Positions 11,974-22,619 of a stretch of DNA of 64,000 nt are shown here, piece after piece; positions within the stretch are counted from its first letter, which is position 1, and every line of letters starts with the position of its first letter. The notes under the pieces are model-generated. The model worked only from the letters and a program-made list of their open reading frames with translations. It made no database searches and was not told the origin of the DNA. The position numbers and the translations under genes were made by a program. This DNA comes from Artocarpus heterophyllus (taxonomy: Eukaryota; Streptophyta; Magnoliopsida; Rosales; Moraceae): the NCBI GenBank assembly GCA_025403435.1, contig CM046332.1, positions 7,681,903 to 7,745,902 of the forward strand. The letters run 5' to 3'.

Positions 11974-14900
11974 ATGGCACCTAGACGTCGTTCGACAGCT
12001 GACGCCGAGTTCGGAAATGATGAGGGCCTGATGAGGTCTATGATTGCGGCTTTCCGGCAGATGGCAGCCAGGACTAGACCGGAAGACTCCAGTGTTGGTA
12101 GTCGGCATGCTTTCTTTAAGGAATTTCGACGAGCGTCTATTCCGACTTTTGATGGCAATGGGGATCCGCAGTTAGCAGAGTATTGGTTGGATTCAATCTT
12201 GAAGCATCTTGATACCCTTGGTGTGCCTGAGGAGTATCATGTGGAGTTTGCGGCGTATAAGCTCGAGGGTGGCGCCAACACCTGGTGGAAACAAACTAAG
12301 CGTCTGGAGCGCGGTGGCGATATCGGTTGGGACAAGTTCGGGGATCTGTTCTATGATCGGTATTTTCCGCGGGGGTATAGAGACCAGAAAGCAGCTGAGT
12401 TTTATAGATTGCAGCAGGGTGATCTATCAGTTCGGGAGTATGAGGCAAAGTTTAGCGAGTTGGCTAGGTTTGCTCCATCAGCTGTGGCATCGGAGCGCGA
12501 GAAATGCATCAAGTTTCAGGAAGGACTCAAGGCTCCTATTCGACGGCAGTTGGTTGCTCTACGGCTTAGGAGTTTCGGAGAGCTTGTGTCGTCGGCGATC
12601 TCCGTGGAGAATGATTACGTGCAGTATTGTGAGGACCGAGCCAAGGCTTCAGGAAGACCGCAGAGGAGTGGCAGGAAGGGCACCAGTAGTCGTCCAGCTC
12701 TGGGGAAAGGCAAGCAAGGCGGTGCGACCAGTGGCAGTAGCAGTTCGTCTGGCAACAGGCGCAGCAACCCCTACAGCTTTCATTGTCATTTCTGTCAGCA
12801 GCCCGGACACATCAAGAGGAATTGCCCAATCAGGAGTGCTCGTCTTGGATCGCAGACCGGGGAGGATGCCAGTCGTTCATCTCAGCCTCAGCCTCAGACC
12901 CTACCTCCGCCTCCGCAGTACCCGCTGTTACAGTATCCGCAGTTTTCTCCTCAGCAATTCTCATATCCGGCACGGGGGCAGCAGCCGCAGTATTTTCAGC
13001 GCAGTGTTCCTCAGTATAGAGCTCCGAGTACAGGTAGTGTGCAGTCATCTCCATCTCAGCAGTATCGGCTGAGTAATGCAGGACCCAGCAATGTCGGTAG
13101 AGGAAAAGGGAAGGCGCCAGTGCAGGTTCATGCAATGGCATCTGGAGGGTCAGATTCTCAGATTGGTAACGCGGTTGTCGATGGTATGGTTTTGGTTTCT
13201 AGATCTCTAGCTCACGTTTTATTTGATACCGGTGCCTCTCATTCTCTCATTTCGAGTTCTTTTGTACATGCCTTGGGATTAGAAGTAGAAGAGTTTAATG
13301 AACCCCTAGTTATAACTTCTCCCTTGGGGCGGGTGTGTGTGAATTGTATGTGTAAATCATGTAAAATAAAGATTGGGGATGAGATTTTGAAAAGTGATTT
13401 GATTATACTCCCCATGAGTTCCTATGATGTAATTCTAGGGATGGACTGGTTGTCCAGGTATAGTGCAGTTGTGGACTGCCAACTTAGAAAAGTGACCCTA
13501 GTGTCTGATAGGGGGACGGTAATCACTTACCAGGGTGGTGGTGATTGGCTAATGAGTGAGCGTCTCATGAAGTCATGTCTAGGAGGGCGAAGGAATCTAG
13601 ATTGTTTTGCTTTTCTTGCCAATCTAGATTGCGAGCCCTATGTTTCGAGTAGTAGTGTAGCGATTTCGGTGGTTGATGAGTTCGAGGATGTTTTCCCCGA
13701 CGAGTTATCAGGGTTACCACCGCATCGGGAGATTGAGTTTGGTATCGAGTTGTTTCCAGGGACATCACCGATTTCTGTGGCACCTTATCGGATGGCGCCG
13801 GCAGAAATGAAGGAATTGAGGAAGCAACTTCAGGAGCTTGTTGATAAAGGATATATTCGGAATAGCACATCTCCGTGGGGAGCACCAGTTTTGTTCGCTA
13901 AGAAGCACGATGGGACTCTCAGGTTATGTGTGGATTATCGGCAGCTGAATCGTGTTACGGTGAAGAACAAGTATCCTTTGCCTAGGATTGATGAGCTATT
14001 TGATCAGTTGGGAGGTTCGCGATACTTCTCGAAGATTGATTTGCGGTCAGGTTATCATCCGCTCAGAATCAAGGAAGAGGATATTCCCAAGACAGCTTTT
14101 AGGACTCGGTATGGGCACTTCGAGTTTCTGGTTATGTCGTTTGGGTTGATGAATGCTCCAGCAGCTTTTATGGATTTGATGAACAGGATATTTAGGCCAT
14201 ATCTGGATCAGTTTGTGATAGTGTTCATCGATGATATTCTTGTGTATTCTAAGACTTGGGAGGAGCATGAGCAGCATCTTCGGGTCGTGCTTCAGACTCT
14301 GCGGGAGCACCAGTTGTATGCTAAGAGGGAAAAGTGTGAGTTCTGGTTGACTGAGGTCAAATTTCTGGGTCATATCATCTCGGAGCATGGTATTTCAGTG
14401 GATCCGTCCAAGATTGAAGCTATATTGGAGTGGGAACGACCAAGGAATGTAGCGGAGATTCGCAGCTTCTTAGGTCTTGCTGGATATTACCGGAAATTTG
14501 TAAAGGACTTTTCGAAGATTGCAGCTCCGTTGACGAGGTTGATCAGGAAAAACGTCAGGTTTGAGTGGGATGAAGACTGTGAGTCTGCTTTTCAGGAATT
14601 GAAGAACCGGTTGACTTCAGCTCCAGTATTAGTTATTCCTAGCAGTGACGAGCCGTATGAGGTTTATGCTGATGCTTCAGGGCGCGGACTTGGATGCGTG
14701 TTGATGCAGCATGGACGTGTGGTTGCGTACGGATCGAGACAGCTACGACCTCACGAGCGAAATTATCCTACTCACGATTTAGAGCTTGCAGCGGTGATCT
14801 ACGCGCTGAAGATTTGGAGATGTTACTTGTATGGAGCATCGTTTCAGGTCTTCTCCGATCATAAGAGTTTGAGGCATTTGTTCACTCAGAGGGATCTCAA

Positions 14901-15042
14901 TCTGAGGCAGCGCAGATGGGTGGAGTACATGGAGGATTATGATTTCGCGTTGCAGTATCATCCCGGAAAAGCTAATGTGGTAGCGGACGCGCTTAGCAGA
15001 AAGTCTTCAGGGATTCTCGCTTGTTTGATTTTTGAGGACTAG
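11974..15042 (+). CDS. Tekay-1 gag-pol, first part (gag, protease, RT, RNase H)
   Basis: The start is the ATG at 11974 (MAPRRRST), downstream of the leader. The upstream in-frame ATG at 11905 falls just after the primer site and is unlikely to be used. The 1022-residue product has: a gag retrotransposon domain (about 40-240); a CCHC zinc knuckle at 271-284 ([14 protein letters not shown]); an aspartic protease with DTGA at 418-421; reverse transcriptase about 560-830 with the catalytic FIDD at 751-754; and RNase H with DAS at 900-902. Gag packages the RNA in cytoplasmic particles, protease cuts the polyprotein, and RT/RNase H make the cDNA. An in-frame TAG at 15040 ends this part, and the integrase frame continues after it. 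Oddities are a YHPLRI segment and MSFGLMNAP where Tekay-2 has YHQLRI and MPFGLTHAP, so RT may be impaired. The minus-strand and +1 frames here are shadows. Confidence 0.92.
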   Translation: MAPRRRSTADAEFGNDEGLMRSMIAAFRQMAARTRPEDSSVGSRHAFFKEFRRASIPTFDGNGDPQLAEYWLDSILKHLDTLGVPEEYHVEFAAYKLEGGANTWWKQTKRLERGGDIGWDKFGDLFYDRYFPRGYRDQKAAEFYRLQQGDLSVREYEAKFSELARFAPSAVASEREKCIKFQEGLKAPIRRQLVALRLRSFGELVSSAISVENDYVQYCEDRAKASGRPQRSGRKGTSSRPALGKGKQGGATSGSSSSSGNRRSNPYSFHCHFCQQPGHIKRNCPIRSARLGSQTGEDASRSSQPQPQTLPPPPQYPLLQYPQFSPQQFSYPARGQQPQYFQRSVPQYRAPSTGSVQSSPSQQYRLSNAGPSNVGRGKGKAPVQVHAMASGGSDSQIGNAVVDGMVLVSRSLAHVLFDTGASHSLISSSFVHALGLEVEEFNEPLVITSPLGRVCVNCMCKSCKIKIGDEILKSDLIILPMSSYDVILGMDWLSRYSAVVDCQLRKVTLVSDRGTVITYQGGGDWLMSERLMKSCLGGRRNLDCFAFLANLDCEPYVSSSSVAISVVDEFEDVFPDELSGLPPHREIEFGIELFPGTSPISVAPYRMAPAEMKELRKQLQELVDKGYIRNSTSPWGAPVLFAKKHDGTLRLCVDYRQLNRVTVKNKYPLPRIDELFDQLGGSRYFSKIDLRSGYHPLRIKEEDIPKTAFRTRYGHFEFLVMSFGLMNAPAAFMDLMNRIFRPYLDQFVIVFIDDILVYSKTWEEHEQHLRVVLQTLREHQLYAKREKCEFWLTEVKFLGHIISEHGISVDPSKIEAILEWERPRNVAEIRSFLGLAGYYRKFVKDFSKIAAPLTRLIRKNVRFEWDEDCESAFQELKNRLTSAPVLVIPSSDEPYEVYADASGRGLGCVLMQHGRVVAYGSRQLRPHERNYPTHDLELAAVIYALKIWRCYLYGASFQVFSDHKSLRHLFTQRDLNLRQRRWVEYMEDYDFALQYHPGKANVVADALSRKSSGILACLIFED

Positions 15043-16566
15043 AGCAGGGATGCGACAGTGAGTGAGTATCGGCTACAGTATCATGAAGACGATGATCGAG
15101 TTTTGTTGTATCATGTGGAAGCGACTCCAGCTCTTGTTTGGATGGTGAAGCAAGGTCAGTGGCAGGATCGACATTTGCAGGGGATTTGGTCGCGGATTCA
15201 GAACGGGGAGCAATTCGAGGAATGGAGCGTGCATGCAGATGGATCGTTGTACTTCCGGGAGCGTCTTGCAGTTCCAGTTATCACCGAGGTGACAAAAACC
15301 GTTCTAGATGAAGCTCATAGGTCTCAGTTTGCTATTCATCCGGGGAGCACCAAGATGTATTGTGATTTGAAGAGGCGCTATTGGTGGAGAGGCATGAAGA
15401 AAGATGTTCGCGAGTACGTGGCCAAGTGTTCGACGTGTCTTCAGGTGAAAGCTGAGCATCAGAAGCCTGCAGGTCAGCTTCAGCCGCTTCCTATTCCAGG
15501 GTGGAAATGGGAGCATGTGACGATGGATTTCCTCACAAGTTTGCCGAGGACGGAGCAGCGGCATGATGCAGTTTGGGTTGTGGTCGACAGGTTGACAAAA
15601 TCGGCGCATTTCATTCCGTTTAGGTCGACGTGTTCTAGGAAGATTCTCGGGGAGTTGTATATGCAGAACATTGTGAGGTTGCATGGAGTTCCTTTGTCCA
15701 TCACCTCTGATCGAGATACCAGGTTTAATGCTAAGTACTGGAGGAGTTTTCAGGAGGCTTTGGGTACAGATTTGAACTTCAGTACGGCGTTTCATCCTCA
15801 GACTGATGGGCAGTCTGAGCGGGTCATTCAGGTTCTCGAGGATATGTTGCGTGCTTGTGCGTTGGACTTCGGCGGGAATTGGAAGCAATGTTTGCATTTG
15901 GCGGAGTTCGCGTACAACAACAGTTATCAGGCGAGTATCGGTATGGCACCATTTGAGGCATTGTATGGGCGACCGTGTCGGTCACCTGTGTGTTGGGCCG
16001 AGTCGGAAGATAGAGTTATTCTTGGGCCGGATGAGATTCGTGACAGCAACGAGAAAGTCGCGGTGATTCGGGATCGGTTAAGAGCAGCTCAGAGTCGGCA
16101 GAAGAGCTACGCGGATAGGAGACGTAGACCTTTAGAATTCGCGGTTGGAGATTTTGTTCTCTTGAGGGTGTCGCCTCGTAAGGGAACTATGCGGTTCGGG
16201 GTGAGTGGGAAACTCGCGCCGAGGTATATTGGGCCGTTCGAGATCACTCAGTGTGTTGGTGTGGTCGCTTATCGGCTTGATCTTTTGCCCGAACTTTCTC
16301 ATGTGCACGATGTGTTTCATGTGTCGATGCTTAGGAAGTGTCCACCTGAGCAGGGTAAGATAGTATCGTTCCGCGATGTACAAGTTCAGGAGGATACGAC
16401 GTACGAAGAAGTGCCGATTCAGATTATCGACCAGAAAGTGATTAGCTTGCGTCGTCGTGAGATACCGTTGGTAAAGGTCGTGTGGCAGCATCATGGGGTT
16501 GATGAAGCCACTTGGGAACTAGAGTCGGGTATGCGGGAGTTATATCCGCATTTGTTTTGCTTTTGA
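15043..16566 (+). CDS. Tekay-1 gag-pol, second part (integrase and chromodomain-like tail)
   Basis: This is in the same frame as the preceding part and separated from it only by the TAG at 15040-15042. The first ATG-free codons run from 15043, and an open frame counted from GTG starts at 15058. Integrase has an HHCC zinc finger (HPG at about 15337, CSTC near 15430) and the DDE core with Asp codons at 15526 and 15709 and Glu at 15817, so D-D-35-E spacing holds. A GPF/GPY-type segment (APRYIGPFEI) lies near 16215-16245. The C-terminal tail, from IIDQKVISLRRRE to WELESGM, resembles the chromodomain region of chromoviruses, which guides insertion to marked chromatin. The frame ends with TGA at 16564. 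It would be made only by readthrough of the TAG, or not at all in this copy. Confidence 0.9.
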   Translation, partial: SRDATVSEYRLQYHEDDDRVLLYHVEATPALVWMVKQGQWQDRHLQGIWSRIQNGEQFEEWSVHADGSLYFRERLAVPVITEVTKTVLDEAHRSQFAIHPGSTKMYCDLKRRYWWRGMKKDVREYVAKCSTCLQVKAEHQKPAGQLQPLPIPGWKWEHVTMDFLTSLPRTEQRHDAVWVVVDRLTKSAHFIPFRSTCSRKILGELYMQNIVRLHGVPLSITSDRDTRFNAKYWRSFQEALGTDLNFSTAFHPQTDGQSERVIQVLEDMLRACALDFGGNWKQCLHLAEFAYNNSYQASIGMAPFEALYGRPCRSPVCWAESEDRVILGPDEIRDSNEKVAVIRDRLRAAQSRQKSYADRRRRPLEFAVGDFVLLRVSPRKGTMRFGVSGKLAPRYIGPFEITQCVGVVAYRLDLLPELSHVHDVFHVSMLRKCPPEQGKIVSFRDVQVQEDTTYEEVPIQIIDQKVISLRRREIPLVKVVWQHHGVDEATWELESGMRELYPHLFCF

Positions 16567-16601
16567 GATGAGTTGTAAATTTCGAGGACGAAATTTCTTT
16601 T

Positions 16602-16614
16602 AGGGGTGGAGAGC
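16602..16614 (+). other. polypurine tract, Tekay-1
   Basis: AGGGGTGGAGAGC immediately precedes the 3' LTR. It is the RNase H-resistant primer for plus-strand synthesis. Tekay-2 carries the same tract in reverse complement at about 58704-58716. Confidence 0.85.
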
Positions 16615-18717
16615 TGTAACGTCCCGAAATTTATTTAATGTTAATGTAATGTAAATGATGAATTAGTGTGCCATAATTAAAGTTTTAACTTTAATTAGAT
16701 TATTTGGTTGGATTTTTAGTTTTTGGTTGTTTTGTTAAATTGATGTGTTCAAAAGATTTCTTATTGTTTTAAAATGATGTTTTGAGTTTTAAAACACAAC
16801 AATTTGTAAAATGTTAAAAATACTCCGTTTTACAAAACCGTGGGCGGCACATGGTTTTCACACAGTAAAACCGCCCACCGATTTTCTCTATTTATTTCTC
16901 TCTTCTCTCTCTCTCTCCTCATTCACGTTTCACTCTCTCTCTCTCTTCTCTCTCTCGGCAGTTCCCTCTCTCTCTCAATCTCTTTCAAAAATTTTGATTT
17001 CCATTCGAATCCAAGCTTCGGAACAGCAAGGAGGAAGCTCGGGGACGTGATTCGGCAACCGAGAACGCGGATTGAAGCTTCGATTCGAGGTTAGATTCGA
17101 AATTTCTAAACTTTTTACAAAATTTTCGAATTTGTGTGTTTTTGAAATCTAAGTTTGTTTTAGCTTAGAAAACCGTGGATTTGTGTTAAATGAGCTTAAA
17201 ACAACTAGAATCTAAGCCTAGATTGAAGAAAAACGGATTGGATTCAAGATTTTCATTTTTCTCCTCTTTTTCTCATTTTCGGATTTTTGAGGATTTTGAG
17301 TTTAAATGTTGTTTAGATGATTCCAAACATGTTTTAGAATGTTTTTCTATCAACTATAGTTGTTTTTCATGCCTGGGATTTGAGAAAAACAGGTTAGAAA
17401 CAAGATTTGGATTTTGGGGATCGAGAAACCCGTGGCTGGGATTTCTGGATCTTCCTAGTTCAGCAGGCCGAAGTTCATGTTCGGCAGGCCGGAGTGATGA
17501 TCGGCAGGCCGGTGTTCTTCCGACCGGCAGGCCGAACTGTACAGTTCGGCAGGCCGAAGCAGGGCGTCCGGCAGGCCGACCGAGGCATGGAAAAATTTTG
17601 TGATTTTTACCCGATTTCACTGTTTTGAACCCTGATTTAAATCCCAACCTTATAGGATGATTTTAATGATACAAATGGCACACTAGGACATCATGAAATG
17701 ATTTAGTAACATAGAATGTCTCGAACTAGATATTGATCGACTTAGTTTGTATCTAGGATTGTTCGTGGTTCCGTGGAGCTAACGTATAGCGGATCGAGAT
17801 TACGGTGTGGGGTACCGGCACGAGTACTGAGGTAGGACTTCTATCCTATTTCTTTGGTAGCCTGGTTTTGAAATGATTTGGCTTTGAAAAGGATTTCTAT
17901 CAAAATGTTTTCAACGGTTGTTTGAAAATGGTTTTATCGGTTATATTTTTATATACCGTGACATGAAGTGAATTTCATAATGAATGTAACTGACAACACT
18001 CGGTAATTGGGTTTTGAATGATAATGATAATAAACACATGGGCATGATGCCATATCAGAGATCGGGTCGTGATCGACCTTGGGGGCAGGTCCCGAAACCC
18101 AGCTGGGCCACTACGGTGGTGATTTCATGGTTTGCCTAGGTAAAAGTAAACTGGTGTTTTGATTTGACGAGTAGACTGTTCTGTGTCAGAACGGTTCTAC
18201 TCAATTTATTTATTTATTTATTCAAGTTTCTTCTTGCATAACTCCTGATAATGCTATGTTTCTTTGAATTAAATTATTTTATAAAACCTAGTCCTACTGA
18301 GCCTTTCGCTCATGTTTTATCTGTTTTAAATTCCCCCCCTTCTAGGTGGTTTCCCATTTAGGTTTGGAGAAGATTCTTCGGACCGAACTCAGGAGCAATA
18401 GGAGAATTTATTTACATTCTGTAATTATTAATCAAGGCATGTAAGACTTAACTTTATTTGTACTTGGACTGTAATTGTATTTGTGATATTGTCAGATCCA
18501 TGTGTGTGCACAAGTTGTGGGTTGTGGAACCCATATTTGCGGTTTTTATTCAATTATTGTTATTTGTTTACTGATTTTAAATTCTTTATCAAACGTGGTG
18601 GAAAAATCTCTTTATTTCTTGCTTAATTGGGTTTTTAAACCCTTAATTTCAATTAAATTCTCTTTTAATTAATCTAAATATTCCGCCACGTCACCTCCCG
18701 TACTCCGGGGCGTGACA
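16615..18717 (+). repeat. Tekay-1 3' LTR
   Basis: This is 2103 bp, almost identical to the 5' LTR. Differences seen include TATCTCTCTC versus TCTCTCTC in the microsatellite, TTCAGC for TTCGGC at about 17460, loss of two palindrome units (about 45 bp), and scattered transitions. It ends GTGACA and is followed by AAACT. Confidence 0.93.
17459..17581. repeat. GGCAGGCC palindrome array, Tekay-1 3' LTR (6 units)
   Basis: Cores start at 17462, 17483, 17503, 17526, 17548 and 17570, with spacings of 21, 20, 23, 22 and 22 bp. Relative to the 5' LTR two units are missing. The first core here is AGCAGGCC. Confidence 0.85.
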
Positions 18718-18722
18718 AAACT

Positions 18723-19797
18723 TAGGGAGTAGCTCCCGATGATCATCCAAACGAAGCTGCCTGACAACAAAGTTTAATCTCAAAAACGAAGACTAAACTT
18801 AGGGAGTAGCTCCGGATGATGATTATTAATGGTACCACTAATAACCCCATTACGAGTCTTCTCATTACCCACTTAAGGTGAATTCTTTACCCACTCCATC
18901 CGCACGAATAACATTTGCAATGGATGTTCCCTCTGAGATGAGATTCTCAGTCCCTGAAAGTGCATGGGACAGTTCACGTGTGATAGAGAGCATTTTTCTA
19001 GATGCCACATGATCACCATATTACTTATTAAAAATCACTTGTTCAGCTCATGATTCTACTTCCAATTTTTGATGAAAAAGCCTCCGTAGTCAACAATACA
19101 TTGTGACTAATTAGAGAAAATTCCTCAATCGAATCATTACCAGCTATATTTTTTATTCAAATGCAATACATGATCCACATCGTTACTCTATATAATCCTC
19201 TCAGGAGATTGCCTAGCATCCAGGGGCATTGACTTCAATGAGGCCTCTACTTATTCCACCTCATCAACCATCGGAACCCTAGAAAGACCACCAGGCGCTG
19301 TAGTACCATCAGCAAAAATTCTCCGTTTTCAAAATCTCAACCACCAGTAGATTTCGTACCCCCAAAAGTAATAAAAGAAAGCTGGAGCTTCGATGAATTA
19401 TCAACCGATTCCTTGCCATCTATACTTGCTTTTGCAATATGACCAATCCTTCTGCAACCATTGTTGAAATCAGGAATGCCATATCAAATTACCATTCGAT
19501 CCAAGACGAACAAGAACTATATGATTTATGGGCTTCAAAACGCTTAATAAGACTCAAATACATAGAAAACTCCCTCAAACAGTGCCCATCTCGATCATTT
19601 TAGACCTTCAAACCCACGCTAAGTACATCCCCTATTAGCATTCCTACCTTATCTGAAAACCCTTTTAAAGGGAGATTATGCGCTTGCACCTAAACGAGAG
19701 TAAAAGACCATCCCTCTAACTATGCAACACTCTCACTAATTACCTCATTCAATACAACCAGAGAACTATCAAAAATCCATGGTTACATACCACAATC
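18723..19797 (-). pseudogene. L1-type LINE ORF1 remnant (zinc-knuckle region)
   Basis: The minus strand at about 19440-19530 reads, through stops, as a YGIPDF segment followed by C-RRIGH. That corresponds to the CX2CX4HX4C knuckle (usually ..PDFCxxCGRIGH) at the end of the nucleic-acid-binding part of plant L1 ORF1. The stretch from 19400 down to 18830 corresponds to the variable C-terminal half of ORF1 and has no clear motif. It is on the same strand as the ORF2 endonuclease remnant at 9234-9717, so they are two halves of one LINE. Many stops and indels make it nonfunctional. Confidence 0.6.
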
Positions 19798-20315
19798 CAC
19801 TATAAGAAAAACTACATTTAACGACATATTATTTACGACATGTAATTTTTGAATGTCGTTGAAAAGTACATACAACGACATCTTCAACAACGATGTCATT
19901 AACAACATTTGAAACAATAATTAACGACATCTATTATTAAAGGTCTTCTTTTAACGACAATAGTTTAGTGTCGTTAAATTATTTAACGACAAGTAGGAGA
20001 TGTCGTCAAGGCCTTGGAGATTCTACGACACCCCTTATAGACGACATTGGTCAAGATGTCATCTATAAGGGGTGTCGTGGAATCTCTAAGGCCTTGACGA
20101 CATCTCCTACTTATCGTTAAATAATTTAACGACACTAAACCATTGTTGTTAAAAGGAGACCTTTAATACGGCATTTATATAGATGTCGTTAATTATTGTT
20201 TCAAATGTTATTAACGACATGTTTGCTAGAGATGTCGTTGTATGTGTTTTTCAACGACATTCAAAAACTACATGTCGTAAATAATATGTCGTTAAATGTA
20301 ATTTTTCTTGTAGTG
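19798..20315. mobile_element. palindromic (foldback) CACTA-type MITE
   Basis: This 518-bp element starts CACTATAAGAAAAA and ends TTTTTCTTGTAGTG, the terminal word of plant CACTA (En/Spm) elements. The 3-bp target duplication ATC is at 19795-19797 and 20316-20318, as expected for CACTA transposons. The two halves are near-perfect inverted repeats of about 250 bp around a short centre near 20050-20065. Subterminal TTAACGACAT-like words recur many times in both arms, like transposase-binding repeats. There is no coding capacity, so it needs a transposase from elsewhere. It interrupts the ORF1 remnant of the L1. Transcription through it would give a long hairpin RNA. Confidence 0.85.
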
Positions 20316-20640
20316 ATCCTACCCCTCTCTTTTTCCTTTTCAAAATAGAAACAGAAAGATGTCATTAGCCACCTCTTTGATAGCAAGGCCCCATCAACCT
20401 TCCACATACAAACCATTATAGATCAGAAAGCACTCTTTTGATACAGATTCTTCAAGAGAACATTCCCCATAAGCCCCCATTTCAAATCACCTCTTGCTTC
20501 ATCAAGAGTCTCATCAATAATCCCGACAACCTCTTGTTCTTCCTCTGTCATTGACTCCGTCTTTCTGTCATCTCCTCCATGAAACTGAAAAATATAATAA
20601 ACTTTGGCACACTAGAGTAGCAGAACAGACAAAAACCCAC
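20316..20640 (-). pseudogene. L1-type LINE 5' end, ORF1 N-terminal remnant
   Basis: The minus strand continues ORF1 upstream of the CACTA insertion. Weak resemblance to the N-terminal DUF4283-like region of plant L1 ORF1 can be seen across broken frames, together with a pyrimidine-rich leader. The LINE 5' end is near 20640, not sharply defined. Confidence 0.45.
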
Positions 20641-20710
20641 CTTGAGAGAGCATGTTTCTAACTTAAGTTTATGAATATTTGAGATATGACTTATTTTTAA
20701 ATTAAGATGC

Positions 20711-21129
20711 TGTTAGATGTGGCCTTATTTTTGGGCGCCAATAGGTGGGCTTTGACCAATTCAAAATAGGTAGTTATTCTAACACTTTTTTTTGGGAGAA
20801 TCTAATAACTAGTCTTAGTTAGTGAGATCCTGATATGTGGTTACTTAAGTCTATTTAAAAGAACCTAATAACCAAAATTTAAGATATATCCAAAATATCT
20901 AAGACAAGAAAAAAAACAAGCGTAACTTTTTTTGTCTACTCTCTAGCCTTATTTTCACGTTCATTCTTTGTTGGATTTTAGGTTGTCGAACCTTGTGGGA
21001 GTTCTTGTAATTCTTATATACCGTGAGCATATTCCAAGAAGTAGAATGCCGTGATGATTATTGAAAGATGATCCGTGGACCGTACCATTTGAAGATCCGA
21101 CATGGTGTCCCATTCATACATTTCCAGCA
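20711..21129 (+). repeat. CopB 5' LTR
   Basis: Starts TGTTAGATGTGG and ends TTTCCAGCA. It contains a TATTTAAAAG-type TATA element near 20853-20863. It aligns along its length with 29604-30025, for example the AACCTAATAACCAA and GATCCGACATGGTGTCC segments. Confidence 0.85.
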
Positions 21130-21144
21130 TTGGCATTAGAGCCA
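21130..21144 (+). other. CopB primer-binding site, decayed
   Basis: TTGGCATTAGAGCC directly follows the LTR. It is the tRNA-Met site TTGGTATCAGAGCC with two C/T differences. Confidence 0.75.
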
Positions 21145-22619
21145 TTGAATGTTGGCCTCCGAATTTCGCTATTCTATCTTTGAAACAAAAGGAGAAAGGT
21201 CTTTATGCCCAGAACTAAACTAGAGCCAATTTAGGGTTGTTTTGGTGTTTATTCGCTCTTACGGTTAGGATTATTATTTTGGCCTAATTTTTGGTTATGT
21301 AGTGTATAATAATGATATTGTTCTGCCATATTAATTTCGTGATCATATTGCTTATGATTAATGAAATAAATTAGGATAAAATTAAGAAATCCAAAACTTT
21401 GATTGCGTACATCTTTTTAATAGTTGATTATTTAGATGTAATTTTGGTATGTATGGATTCCTCTCAAGTTTGGCTTTCCATTAATATATTTTTTGCTAGT
21501 TTTCATTTTGTATAGGCAAAGTTATTGAATTTTAAAATTTTTGATGTTAATTGTAATCAACCATAATCAGCAACAATTTTCTTGCTAAATGTCATTCATG
21601 CTACGTGGAGAATGAGTTTCACCAGCCACTGTAGAGCTGGCATAAGGTGAAGGTCGAGACGTCATTGGAATCGGGATTTCGAGTGAATGAAGCTGATGTT
21701 GGAATGACAACCATTCCCTGCACTGAAAGGGTGGCTATCTTGGCACAAGGTGCCAAGGTGTGTTTTTGGGCCTACCCAGCCCATTTCTTGGGCCTTTTGC
21801 CTTGCTTCCATATGGGCAACGGCCAGTGGGAGACCAGGTGGTCTCTTAGTGGGTTGAAGCATCCAGACACATTAGGCCAGCATGCCAGGCCACGTGCAGG
21901 CAACCTAGCCACGCCTATGCCCACTCCAACTAAACCTAAATGGGTTGTTTTAGCCTAGATTGTAACCACCATTTATAAAAAAATGTTTGTTATTTTTTAA
22001 ATATTTCTTTATTTATTTCCAGAGTATATAATTATATTTTTTATATATGTTATATATAATTTGTAATTAAATATTTTTGTTAATATGTATTCATTTTATG
22101 TAATTATTTATTTTTTATATTTGTTGATTATGTGCTATATTTGATTTGGATAACATGCATGCAATTTTATTTTTTGAAAATTTGTATGTACAAGTTTATG
22201 ACAATTTTTTTGGATGATGCTAATTTATTTTCAAGCTATAAGTAAAATTGTCTATATGAGCCTGTTTGGAATATTTGTAATAAATGATAATTGTAATTAC
22301 TTATTTATTTGCAATGCATGCTAATATTGCACATGATTATACTTTGTGATATATACGTTGGTAACATGCTAAGGATGTTACAAATAGTGGGAGTATAGTG
22401 GTAGAATTTTAATTTTTCTCCTATATAGATTTTGCATGATATTTAGATTTATTTTTAATAATTAACACTTGCCATAAGAGATGATTATGAGGATAGCGAT
22501 TTGTCGATTCTATGACTTGTGGAGATTATTAAATTAATCTAGAATGTTTTACTGCAAAATTATTTGTTGTGTGTATTGAATACTATATATATTTTATCGT
22601 CCTTTATGCACATGAATAG
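21145..22619 (+). other. CopB untranslated leader
   Basis: About 1.5 kb without recognisable coding. It holds a GC-richer block at 21700-21930, where a 103-codon frame (21647-21958) has no known domain, followed by very AT-rich sequence to 22600. Long leaders are usual in plant copia elements. Confidence 0.5.

Larger units (their letters stand above)
9718..18717 (+). mobile_element. Tekay-1: full-length Ty3/gypsy chromovirus (Tekay/Del type)
   Basis: A complete 9.0-kb element has two LTRs of 2150 and 2103 bp, both TGTAACGTCCCG...GGGGCGTGACA, and a 5-bp duplication AAACT at 9713-9717 and 18718-18722. Next come a tRNA-Met primer site, a gag-pol frame in the order gag, protease, RT, RNase H, integrase, chromodomain-like tail, and a polypurine tract. 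Integrase after RNase H marks it as Ty3/gypsy. Long LTRs and the integrase C-terminal tail fit the Tekay/Del lineage. By eye the LTRs differ at about eight substitutions, a two-base microsatellite change and a two-unit loss in the palindrome array, so the insertion is recent. It sits in an old L1 LINE. Confidence 0.93.
9673..18831. repeat. 77-bp tandem duplication in the LINE, split by Tekay-1
   Basis: Unit A is 9673-9717 plus 18723-18754, rejoined across the Tekay-1 insertion. Unit B is 18755-18831. Both begin AGCTGCCT and contain CTCAAAAACGAAGACTAAAC and GGGAGTAGCTCC. They differ at a few positions, such as CCTAAC versus CCTGAC. The duplication was there before Tekay-1 landed in unit A at AAACT. 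Confidence 0.75.

Noticed and set aside
12209..13141. Long alternative frames on both strands over Tekay-1 gag
   Set aside because: Shadow frames of the gag coding sequence with low-complexity translations.
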